Shown here piece after piece: positions 9,530-18,384 of a DNA stretch of 23,279 bases; the first letter of the stretch is position 1, and each line of letters opens with the position of its first letter. The stretch lies in assembly GCA_000969725.1 (NCBI GenBank), contig JXSR01S002441.1, one strand, 5' to 3'. Made by a program: the position numbers and the translations under genes. The DNA is from Ophiothrix spiculata. Taxonomy: Eukaryota; Echinodermata; Ophiuroidea; Amphilepidida; Ophiotrichidae. Below the pieces are notes generated by a model that had not been told where the DNA came from, did no database searches, and worked only from the letters and a program-made list of their open reading frames with translations.

Positions 9530-10301
9530 TATGCTCAAACGAGCATGTCTTATGAACATAGGTGAAGAAAGTTACACATCACTTGCTGAGCATAAAATAC
9601 CCATCAGAAGAGTTCAAAGTACTATGCAGGGCTCACTAATTTCAAAATATTTTCAATGAAAGCAAACTCAATTCCAAACAAAAATTGGCTCCTCATTAAA
9701 GCAATACTATAAAGTGTTAAAAATGAAGCGACCCCTGACACCCATGACTTTTGATTTTTTTTTTTAGCTTATCATGCTTATTGGGTTTGTTTTGGATATC
9801 TATTAAAACCCTCTGAATGATTTGACTTAAATATGCTCACTTTTTTGTTATGGCTATTGTTGTTGAATATTATTGTTGAATTTAATTCAACATGTATTAG
9901 TATAGGAAAGCATGCATGTGCTTTTCATCCATTTTTTGGTGGCAAAATTATTTTTGTTGACAAAACACTCTTGAAAATGCCTTATTTAGATAGTCACATT
10001 CCTTCATTTTATGCTATGCTGTTTTTACTATTTATAAACTATTTTTGATCAAAATCTTATGTACTTTTTCCCAACCAAAACTGTTTTATTTGTCCAGAAA
10101 AATAGGGTCGGTCAGATTACGCTAATCCAAAAATATGATTTACAGCCTAATGTGACCCATTTCATAAACACCAATGGGCCAAAATGTTCCTGTTGGGGCT
10201 ACCTCTTGAGGAAGGAGCCCATTTGTTTAATAATATAATGAAAGTTGTAAACTGCATCAGGTTACTTAACGTAAAAAAATATACCCTGAAACACTGTATT
10301 A
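9530..10301. other. DSTYK intron segment; no gene seen
   Basis: AT-rich intronic DNA. The plus frame 9833-10048 is open only because of T-rich composition and encodes a hydrophobic low-complexity string. I see nothing else to annotate. Confidence 0.6.
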
Positions 10302-10683
10302 GGCCGAGTAAAAAAATAAACATGTTTCTCGTCCCCTCCCGCATCGTTTTTTCAGGATTTTGAAAAATATTTTTTATTTTCAATATTTCGTGCATAACTT
10401 ATGTGTAAACAAGGTTTGAAAAGTTTAAAGTCTATGCAATAGATTTGTTTCAGTTCAATAACCATTTTAAAGCATTTTTTGTTTTGATCAACCCTCCAGT
10501 ATGTTCAAAACTCAAAAATAAAAAAGGCCTCCTCCTCTTCCAGTAACACATCTGGTATCAATAAACTGGGTGAGAATTGGCCATTAATGGGCGATTTTGC
10601 ATTGCCATTGAAATAAAAAGTACCTCTTCCTCCTTTTTTTTCAAAAACTTGGACGAGAAACTTTTTTTATTTTTTACTTGGCC
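10302..10683. mobile_element. PIF/Harbinger-type MITE with TTA target duplication
   Basis: The left end ggccgagtaaaaaaataaac...gtttctcgtcc pairs with the right end ggacgagaaac...acttggcc over about 32 positions with a few mismatches. TTA flanks the element at 10299-10301 and 10684-10686, the target-site duplication expected for PIF/Harbinger transposons (TWA). There is no transposase; length is about 382 bp. Confidence 0.75.
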
Positions 10684-10980
10684 TTAGGCTAAAAAGAATT
10701 GATTGTCTGTTTCACATCCCCTGTGTGTTGGATTTTCACTGCACATCACAGATGGTCAAAATGTTGTACATGAATTTTATTTTAGATTTTTGTTTTCACT
10801 TTTAACAAAATTTGCAAAAAATATTGCTGCAATTAATCACTTTTTCTTTCAGAAATTCAAACGATGATTATATTCTAGAAGAAGACCAAAATGTACATCC
10901 ATGGTATATTTGTATGAAAAAACCTGATTAAATCACTTAGAATTACAAAGTTCAAAAAAAATATAACACCGCATACCACC

Positions 10981-11315
10981 TTGGAGACATGCGTGGCCTA
11001 GCGGATAAGTTTTCGAATGTTAACCATCGGGCATTGAGAGTCGTGGGTTCGAATCCGGTGGGCGGCGTGTGTAGTGTCCTTGAGCAAGATACTTACCCGA
11101 ATGTGCTCCTCTCCACCCAAGTGTCAAATGGGTATCGCCTTTCTTCAATGCTGGGAAGGTAACAGACTCGCGGGAAAGGAGGAGTGGCAATTCCCTCACC
11201 GCAAATATTACAAATTGTGGAGTCTGGCCCACTCGCTTCGAAAGAGAGATGGGCACTCCGACTTGTGAAATACAGGCCGTCCCCTTCACCTTACTTTTAC
11301 CGCCTTGGATTGTGA
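10981..11315 (+). mobile_element. tRNA-derived SINE
   Basis: A tRNA-like Pol III promoter is visible. It has an A box TGGCCTAGCGG at 10994-11004 and a B box GGTTCGAATCC at 11046-11056, a spacing typical of tRNA-derived SINEs. The body continues beyond the B box for about 250 bp before running into the 41-bp minisatellite. The head does not fold into an acceptor-stem-paired tRNA, so it is not called a tRNA gene. The 3' limit is set where the tandem repeat begins. Confidence 0.75.
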
Positions 11316-11857
11316 AAATGTCAAGGGACCCGAGACAAACAATCAATTTCTTTTTGAAATGTCAAGGGANNNNNNNNNNNNNNNNNNNNNNNNNNNNNNN
11401 NNNNNNNNNNNNNNNNNNNNNNNNNNNNNNNNNNNNNNNNNNNNNNNNNNNNNNNNNNNNNNNNNNNNNNNNNNNNNNNNNNNNNNNNNNNNNNNNNNNN
11501 NNNNNNNNNNNNNNNNNNNNNNNNNNNNNNNNNNNNNNNNNNNNNNNNNNNNNNNNNNNNNNNNNNNNNNNNNNNNNNNNNNNNNNNNNNNNNNNNNNNN
11601 NNNNNNNNNNNNNNNNNNNNNNNNNNNNNNNNNNNNNNNNNNNNNNNNNNNNNNNNNNNNNNNNNNNNNNNNNNNNNNNNNNNNNNNNNNNNNNNNNNNN
11701 NNNNNNNNNNNNNNNNNNNNNNNNNNNNNNNNNNNNNNNNNNNNAGGGACGCGAGACAAACAATCAATTTCTTTTTGAAATGTCAAGGGACGCGAGACAA
11801 ACAATCAATTTCTTTTTGAAATGTCAAGGGATGCGAGACAAACAATCAATTTCTTTT
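11316..11857 (+). repeat. 41-bp minisatellite (with assembly gap inside)
   Basis: The unit starts aaatgtcaagggac and contains gagacaaacaatcaatttc. Two starts are visible before the gap (11324 and 11365, 41 bp apart) and further copies after it (11745, 11786, 11827, each 41 bp apart). The last copy is truncated at about 11857. The first copy has ggaccc where later ones have ggacgc or ggatgc. It abuts the SINE, so it may have expanded from the SINE tail. It lies about 70 bp from the donor of exon 12160-11928. Confidence 0.95.
11370..11744. other. Assembly gap (375 N)
   Basis: The gap is a run of 375 N inside the minisatellite. The distance between equivalent positions on either side (11365 to 11745) is 380 bases, not a multiple of 41. 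Either the gap size is an estimate or the hidden part is not a pure array. Open frames crossing it are artefacts. Confidence 1.
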
Positions 11858-11927
11858 AGCCTTAAAAAGCATCGAGAATTACACAATTTAATTAACATCA
11901 ATATTAAATTTAAAACAAAACACCTAC

Positions 11928-12160
11928 CTGTCCCAAGGCAGAGCTGGCGGACTGATCCGAGTCGGTGTCGATCTCCTCCAGACTCTTCAGACATCTTGTC
12001 AGTGTCCCCACAAAGCTTTCATGAAGGTATTCCACAGAGCTGATCAATTTCTTCACAATGGCGCTATTCAGCTTAGCTAACACAAGATCTTGGATCTGCT
12101 CTGTGCAAAGTTTGATGTCCTTGATGTTGACGATCTGGTCATTATCTCCAATTTCTATAC
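11928..12160 (-). CDS. DSTYK: DSTYK homologue, internal exon (KLISSVEYLHESFVGTL segment)
   Basis: The frame contains IKLCTEQIQDLVLAKLN, KKLISSVEYLHESFVGTL and TRCLKSLE, among the strongest matches to DSTYK in the window; the vertebrate protein has IRQIQELIISRLNQ and [21 protein letters not shown] as I recall it. The acceptor is atacttacag (AG at 12162-12161) and the donor is CAG|gtaggtg (GT at 11927-11926). The 233-nt exon begins with two bases (GT) that complete the glycine codon begun by the last base of exon 15728-14532. It ends in phase 0. After the conserved block comes a Ser/Asp-rich tail (EEIDTDSDQSASSALGQ) that looks lineage-specific. The protein segment is predicted helical and lies between the GTPase-like region and the kinase domain. 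Confidence 0.95.
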
Positions 12161-12763
12161 CTGTAAGTATTTTTAAGAGGGACAAGAATTAACGAAATAC
12201 TAAATGGTAACTTGGTAGGCCTTTATTAATATAAATTCAATAAATTGCATTCAGGGTATTGCTCTTGGAGTAACTTATCACAAAATACCTCGTGTTTATT
12301 ACCAGCTATTACCTTCAATGGCACCCTTACACATAACTAAGAAAACCATGACTTTTTGTGTTGTAACTTGTAAGTTTATTACCATATATACATGTAGGTT
12401 ACATTTTGTAAAAATCACAGTTTTTATGGAAAGAGGAGTGATTTATTTAAAAAATCATGAAAAATCAGGTACTTTTTAAATGCCTCCCAACATGCATGTG
12501 TATCCAAATTTACAGAGAGCTGGTCCACCTAGAAAACAACCTTGTGCGGGTGCTTGTCATTTTGAATTATTTTTAACTTTAATAGGTATAAGATTTCATT
12601 AAAAAACAATAATTCTTTTTGTCAAGTTATTATTTTATTTGAGTTATTATTTTTCTACATTATGAATAAAAACTTCAAACATTTCAGCAATTAATCTAAA
12701 ACATTTTTTTGGCTACAACCTTATCATCAAATGTAAACATGGTATGTCCTCTTTTCAACAAAT
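12161..12763. other. DSTYK intron segment; no gene seen
   Basis: AT-rich intronic DNA without recognisable exon, RNA gene or bounded mobile element. Confidence 0.6.
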
Positions 12764-13156
12764 CCTGGGGAGGGGGGGGGGTACTCAAGTTTGGTTTTGG
12801 TAGAGGTGTGCCACTGGGAAATTTGAAGTACCACCCATGCATATACCAATTTTCAAGAAAAAGGGACCCATCCATATACCAAATTCCCCAAATTTGGAGT
12901 CAAAAGTTATGCAAAAATTGAAATTTTCTCTGAAAATTTACTCTAATTTGGCGCAAATTTCTTGATTTCTGTTTGAAATTTAGAAAAAAATCTTTATCGC
13001 AAATTTTAGAAAATTTTGAAGAACAGACCCATCAAAATACCACATTTTGCAAAGAAAAAGGACCCATTGGTATACCAGACAGCCTGATTTTGCTACCAAA
13101 ATTTGTGGTACATCCCTGTGATCACTTTTGTACTAAGTCCCCCCCCCCCCTGGGTT
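12764..13156. mobile_element. Candidate inverted-repeat element bounded by poly-G and poly-C runs
   Basis: The left end reads cctggggagg and runs into ten G (12772-12781) followed by gtact-like sequence. The right end reads actaagt followed by twelve C (13139-13150) and tggg. Read on opposite strands, the two ends resemble each other (CC-CAGG, long G run, ACT). The interior repeats ggacccat...ataccaaa words several times. No target duplication is clear. It may instead be part of a larger interspersed repeat. Confidence 0.45.
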
Positions 13157-14210
13157 TTGATACTGGTGGTCACTTGCCCTTTATAATACCAGGCTAAGAA
13201 CATGTGGGAGTTTCCCCACTTGGTCATTTACAAAGGTGCATAATTCAAAAATGAGAAAGATAAAAGGTCATATCACACCAAATCAGCTGATTGCTGATAT
13301 TATTATGAGTTCTAATATAGGTTATCATGGTAGCAGGGCTGATAAATGGTTCCAAACTGCTATGTTCTATTGCGCAATGTAGCATAATTCATGGGGAATT
13401 TCAAACATGAAGAAATTTATCCTTGATATGAGTTGTGAACTGAACTTCCACTTGTTTTGTTTTAAAATTTTTAGCTTAAGCAAATATTTTTAACAGTGTT
13501 TATATATATGTAGGCCTATGTTTTCAGTACCATATCAAAATAGTTGTCAGTAACAAATAAGTTAGGCTTTGTTTTAAAACACAATCCCCCCACAGCACAA
13601 TCTCTGATCTCTAGCATTCAGAATCGAAGACAATGAGTTTATCAATTTAAGTGATAGGAATAGATATAAATTGAAAACATTATAAATATCAAAACATAAA
13701 AAGTTAATTGTCTTTTCAAATCGTTTTTCTCTTTGTTCAGAACATGTTAGATTGTAATTTTGTGAAAATTATCATGTGCACATCGGACGAACACACACCA
13801 AGTTGAATTAATTAATGCAATATCAGGCATATATTCAAAGCAAAAATGCTGACTTAATATGTGTGATGCGAGAATCACTGAGAGCATGGGAAATTTGGGA
13901 AAGATGTTTTAGAATCACAATAAAAATTGTGAAATCAGGGTAGTTGGTATAGAGTGGTAACTTGAAGTATGAAATTTCAGGGGTACCAATACTACCAACA
14001 ATCTGCAGAAGTGAGAACACTGAACAGTACACTACATGATGAAAGTGGTTGAGAGGGGGAACCCAGACCAAGTATGATGATAAAAAATATGGCAATCACA
14101 AAGAAGAGTATAAGTATGGACAATCAACTATTCTTTAAAAAAAAAAAAAGAAATAGGCAAGCGTGGACATCCGGGCCGCTTGTTTACATCCGGGACCTTT
14201 GCCCGACACG
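13157..14210. other. DSTYK intron segment; no gene seen
   Basis: Intronic DNA. The minus frame 14095-13835 is not supported by composition or homology. A run of 13 A lies near 14137-14149, followed by a short GC-richer patch at about 14160-14220. Confidence 0.55.
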
Positions 14211-14445
14211 GCGTGGTGAAAACAATTGCCAACTCCCCATTCAACTCAATGGAGAAAATGACAGCTCTCTTTTGATTGATTCTAGCAAATTTTCAAGATA
14301 TTTATATTCCAAAAGCATTAGAGATATGTGGAATTCAAACCACATCAAGATGACAAACACCTCATAATTTCCAAATGTCCTTCTTGCTAAAAAAGAAAGA
14401 AAATCAAGGAATGCCTGGCTGAAGTATTGATTGTTTTCACCACGC
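14211..14445. mobile_element. Candidate MITE with 16-bp perfect terminal inverted repeats
   Basis: The sequence gcgtggtgaaaacaat (14211-14226) is repeated as its exact reverse complement at 14430-14445, giving a 235-bp element. It is flanked on both sides by acg (14208-14210 and 14446-14448), a possible 3-bp target duplication. The interior is non-coding. It lies about 90 bp beyond the donor of the large DSTYK exon. Confidence 0.65.
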
Positions 14446-14531
14446 ACGAAGTTCAACGCGAGTTATTTTTAGACCACTGTGCTGCGTATTTTTTTCGCTA
14501 TAAAGAGGGTACACATCTGGGGTGTACTTAC

Positions 14532-15728
14532 CTATAAATTGGAATTCGGCAGCCTCGTTAAGTACAGGTTCTTTAAGCTCTTCAACAGTCTCAAGAATAA
14601 TCTGTTTAATCTGTTCTTGTCTCTCGTTAGCAAGTTCCTTTAAAGATTCAAACAATTCAGTCTCTTTAACTTTGGCATACTCAATTCTCCTTGGCGTTAT
14701 CTGTATATCTCTCTGCATATCAAATGCTGTCGTGATAAACATATTCATACACAGTTGGTGAAGATCATGCACAATGCTACCAGCTCGAACAAGATAGAGC
14801 TGCAAAGCCTGACGAACAAATTGCACTATGGGTAATAACGGTTCCAGTCTTTCTAGCTTGCTATGGGCAAGTAATGTTTCATAAGTCTGTGGATATAACA
14901 CTGGAGGTTCTATAGCATCAGTCAAATATCCCAATTGTCTGAGCTGCTGTTGTAATGCTCTGAAACTAGCCGCTGACGGAGGAAGGTCGGCTTCATCGTC
15001 CACATGTTCTGATCTCATCCCGGGTTCATCGGTATCGTAGGCAGAATCATCGTCAGGTTCTGTATCTGACGCGGCACGATATCTAGGATGTAAACGCCGT
15101 GAGGAGACGACAACAGGCGGCGCATCGCTAGGCCTGCAATCGATGAAGAGAACAGGCAGGTCCGGCGCTTCTGCTCTAAGTTCCAACAGCTCACTTTGTT
15201 CTTCCTGCGTAATTCTATTACTATCAATACCATAAAAAATAACCGGAAGTGTTCTTTGTGCATAATATTTAAATAGTTCTATAACACTAGAGTTTGGACA
15301 ATTATGTGAAGACACTACAACTTGAGCTTTGGTGGCTAGCAGAGTATGATTTAACGTGATATCGGCTATTGCGCTAACAAGCGCCGGATCTGATTTATGC
15401 TCCTCTCGCACCTCAACTTCATGAAGAGGGATTTCCTTCCATGAGGTTTCTGAAGCCGTATCACCATTTACTAGTTCATAACTTTCTGTAAGTGCAAGGC
15501 AACTTCTTCGGTGACTGCCATATTTAAAACGGATTGATCTCCAACTTTTTTTGTTGGTTTCTTCAGGTGTGTCTAAGAGCCGGATGACTCTATCACCAAA
15601 TATTCTATTAACTATTGCAGATTTGGCAGAGAAGGTCTGTCCCAGGATAATAATACAAGGCGAATCACTGACAATGCTCTGTACGAATCTTTCATCATCA
15701 TTTTGCAGACACAGGGCTGAGATCCGCT
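14532..15728 (-). CDS. DSTYK: DSTYK homologue, large N-terminal exon (GTPase-like P-loop region)
   Basis: This is a 1197-nt exon. DSTYK is a cytoplasmic multidomain kinase with an N-terminal GTPase-like region and a C-terminal kinase domain; in vertebrates it is linked to FGF/ERK signalling and control of cell death. Visible here, N to C: FVQSIVSDSPCIIILGQ leading into a P-loop-like GQTFSAKS (15642-15619); an RIRF/YELV beta-rich block; LPVIFYGIDSNRITQEEQ; an acidic Asp/Glu/Ser-rich insert (about 15080-14966); LRQLGYLTDAI; and the strongly conserved FDMQRDIQITPRRIEYAKVKETELFESL. The acceptor is ttatttcag (AG at 15730-15729), with two bases completing a codon from the missing first exon. The donor is ATAG|gtaagt (GT at 14531-14530). 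The apparent ATG further upstream lies in the intron and is not the start. About 90 N-terminal residues of the vertebrate protein have no counterpart in the window. Confidence 0.92.
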
Positions 15729-15930
15729 CTGAAATAATAATAATAAAAAAAATAGTCATACTTAAAGAATATAAGTTGATTAGAACTACAAGGAGACATC
15801 AAGAGTTTTGAAATCACTAAGAAATAGAGGTAATTAATAAGGAGCAATTGATAAAATGTTGTCAGTGTAATCAACATACAAATGCAAAATGTTGACAAAT
15901 GAATATGAAAACAGTGTTGCATATGTCTAA

Positions 15931-16421
15931 AGGCCAGATTCCTTTTATCCGTTTGTGGCGCGATTGCAGTGCGTTTTGTACTATAAGGGTACTGGTGGTT
16001 GTATAATTTAAAGCACATGATTGAATGGTATCAGGTTGAAGTTGTAATATTTTTGGCCACCTGTTTCTAATCCGGTTCTGCATGCAGAACGTTTATAATC
16101 AATATGGTTTTCAGCGAGAGCGATTCCTTTTATCCGGTCCATTTGCGGTGCGGCTAACCGGAAATGCATGTGTTTACTTGAATCGGTTCCTGGAGCGATT
16201 CATCCGTTTTGAATGCGTTTTGGTAGTGCGGAAACTTTTCAATCAGAGAGATGATGAAATGGAATTGCATTGAAAACTGACGGACAAAATTGAATCTCAG
16301 CTTCAACCTGATACCAATCAGCTCCATTAAATCGTGTGCTTTAAATTATACCACTACCAGTACCCTTAAAGTGCAAAATGCACCACAACCGCACCACAAA
16401 CGGATAAAAGGAATCTGGCCT
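15931..16421. mobile_element. PIF/Harbinger-type MITE with long inverted repeats
   Basis: The left arm (15931 to about 16041) starts aggccagattccttttatcc. It pairs with the right arm (about 16299-16421) over roughly 110 bp with scattered mismatches and one small indel. TAA flanks the element at 15928-15930 and 16422-16424, the TWA target duplication of PIF/Harbinger transposons. The 491-bp element has no transposase. Its interior contains a second, diverged version of the end motif (gattccttttatccgg near 16122), so terminal and internal motifs are related. Confidence 0.88.
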
Positions 16422-16618
16422 TAAAAGTCAGAGGCAAGAAACACAAATTTAGCACTGCAATTGCTGTTTTCGTAACCCCCTTCATCTCTTCCTCCCCCCC
16501 AAAAAATACCCTGAACACATTGATAATATGAGAGGTCAAGAGTCGTAGCGAGCAAATCGGTGCATAACTTTTTTGAAGAGCTCCCTCTTCTACAAAAAAA
16601 CCTGGCACAATATCAAAA

Positions 16619-16835
16619 GAAGATATCAGGACCTTCCCATCATGCCTTGCTTCCGATGGGATTTTTGTACAGGTTGTCATGAAAGGTTCCTGATAAAACA
16701 TATCTGAAATGCAAGTAAAAATGGGATGAGGGGTCTGCTAATTGTGCTATATTTCATCACTAATACCTTTCATTACAACCTGTGCAAAAAAATCCTATTG
16801 GAAGCAAGGCATGATGGGAAGGTCCTGACATCTTC
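16619..16835. mobile_element. MITE-like element with about 69-bp inverted arms
   Basis: The left arm (16619-16686) contains caggaccttcccatcatgcc. The right arm (16766-16835) is its reverse complement with about six differences. The loop of about 80 bp is unrelated. It would form a strong hairpin if transcribed. No clear target-site duplication was found. Confidence 0.85.
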
Positions 16836-17230
16836 ATTTTTCATTCTCTTTGACTGGATAGTTTGTTGACCTCATCATACTCATAACAGGATTGTTTATA
16901 GGTACACATTATAGTTAGTTTCCTGTGGCATGCATGTCAACCCTCTGCATGGTGTTCCAATTATTTATACCAAACACAGCCGGAAGCCTCAACAATAATG
17001 AATTTCATCTTTTTCCAACAGCAAAGTTCTATAAATACGATCAGTGTCTCCTTGACTCAAAAGAACAACATGATCATGGAAATTATTAGGGTTTTCACCA
17101 AGAAGCAAAATATATCTCACAGTTTTGTTGGCTGAATTTTACATTCACATTATATTGGTAGTGTTTGGCCCATTATAACTGGACTCAAGTAGCCTCTTTC
17201 CACAAAATATTGCTCCTTCCCACATCACAT

Positions 17231-17233
<3 letters not shown>

Positions 17234-17262
<29 letters not shown>

Positions 17263-17640
17263 GGCATTTATATAGCGCCTTTTGACCGAATAGGAAACAA
17301 AGCGCTTGTGATTCGCTGCAGGTAGATCGTCACAACCATTTCACTTCACTTAGAAGTGCTTCCGTAGAGCACATTCTATCGGTACTTCGGCTGTAATATT
17401 CACCCTTTGTGAAGCTTCCCATAACCTGGGTGAGGGCAGACTAAGATGGACAAATCAAGTGACAGTTTTAGATGCAGGAGGAAGACCGGAGTACCCGGAG
17501 AAAAACCTGCAGAAGCGAGCATGGACTGAAAACCAAATGCACATAAAGCGCCGGGAGCGGGACTCGAACCCATAAACTGATGCTATATTCAATTACACAC
17601 AAATGAGACCGACCGGGCATCGCAAGAGCTCGCAAGCATT
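17234..17640 (-). mobile_element. tRNA-derived SINE with L2/CR1-like tail and (att)n end
   Basis: Read on the minus strand, a B-box GGTTCGAGTCC lies at 17570-17560. It is followed by a body containing ctccgggtactccgg and a 3' end aaggcgctatataaatgcca running into an (att)n microsatellite (17262-17234 on this strand). This layout of tRNA-like head, LINE-related body and simple tail is that of a SINE. The A box is weak and the 5' limit is approximate. Confidence 0.75.
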
Positions 17641-17953
17641 CACCGATGTCATACAGGCGTTGCGGCTTTGCAGACGCCGATCGGCGACCGGTGGTTATGT
17701 GACCAGGGTGTGAGTGAAATTATCTTTGCTCGCAGATGAAGAGCCTGACAATTCTGGCCTATTTAGTGATGATCAAAGTATAGCATTCTGCACATTGCAT
17801 TACCGCTTACACCAGGAAGTTTACCAGGAAGGATTTTCATTCTGCTGCTGCTGCTGCTTTTATACTTTCAAAGATGACATGCACTGCACTAATTCTTTCA
17901 AAATAATTTTTTTTTCAAGTTACAAAATGTGTCTCATAAACCATAAACTAATG

Positions 17954-18384
17954 CCCCGTTCAGACACACTAAAAGGTTGTAAAAGTTGATATCGAATCCA
18001 TTTTTAATTTCAAACACGACTTTGGATTAGCGAAAAGTAACTTGATTTACGACTGTTCACACATGCTATGATTTTGAAGTTGAATTGAAAAGAACTTAAA
18101 ACATTCCTTGTCAATTCGCTCTAGAAGTAAAAATACAAATTCAACTCGCGACTTATGACGACAGGTGTACACACATACGAAAAGTCATCGGTTGTCATCG
18201 TTAGTCGAGTTACTTCGACTAACTATTACTTACGCGACTTAACTTGCTTTTTAGCAAGTTGAAAATCCGATGTAAGACAACCAATACTGAAGACGACTTA
18301 TGAACTGTCACACACAAGTGAATTTTGAACTCGATATAACTCGAATACGACTAAAGACGACTTTCTGGCTCTGTATGAACGGGG
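17954..18384. mobile_element. MITE with ccccgttca inverted ends
   Basis: The ends ccccgttca (17954-17962) and tgaacgggg (18376-18384) are inverted. They are followed inward by similar gacaca / tacaga motifs. TAA occurs just outside each end (17949-17951, two bases from the left end, and 18385-18387), consistent with a PIF/Harbinger-type TWA target. The interior is rich in cgactt/aagtcg words in both orientations and has no coding capacity. Confidence 0.7.

Noticed and set aside
10994..11056. tRNA gene
   Set aside because: A and B boxes are present, but there is no matching acceptor stem and the sequence continues as a SINE body.
11321..11804. Long minus-strand open frames across the gap
   Set aside because: These are artefacts of translating N inside a tandem repeat.
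11316..11857. CRISPR array
   Set aside because: The repeats are contiguous 41-bp units without spacers, in a eukaryotic intron.
11249..12043. 264-codon open frame on the plus strand
   Set aside because: It is open only because it spans 375 N and the 41-bp minisatellite, and it overlaps the real DSTYK exon on the other strand.
12709..13197. Two plus-strand frames with poly-G/poly-C ends
   Set aside because: They fall inside a repeat-like segment and show no conserved protein motif.
14160..14240. Promoter or CpG-like island for DSTYK
   Set aside because: The GC-richer patch lies downstream of the large coding exon within an intron, is short and has no start context.
15015..15263. 82-codon minus-strand frame overlapping DSTYK
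   Set aside because: Same strand as the DSTYK exon but a different frame; the 440-codon frame carries the family similarity.
15551..15811. 86-codon plus-strand frame
   Set aside because: Antisense shadow of the large DSTYK exon.
16082..16273. 63-codon plus-strand frame
   Set aside because: It lies wholly inside the PIF/Harbinger-like MITE and shows no transposase motif.
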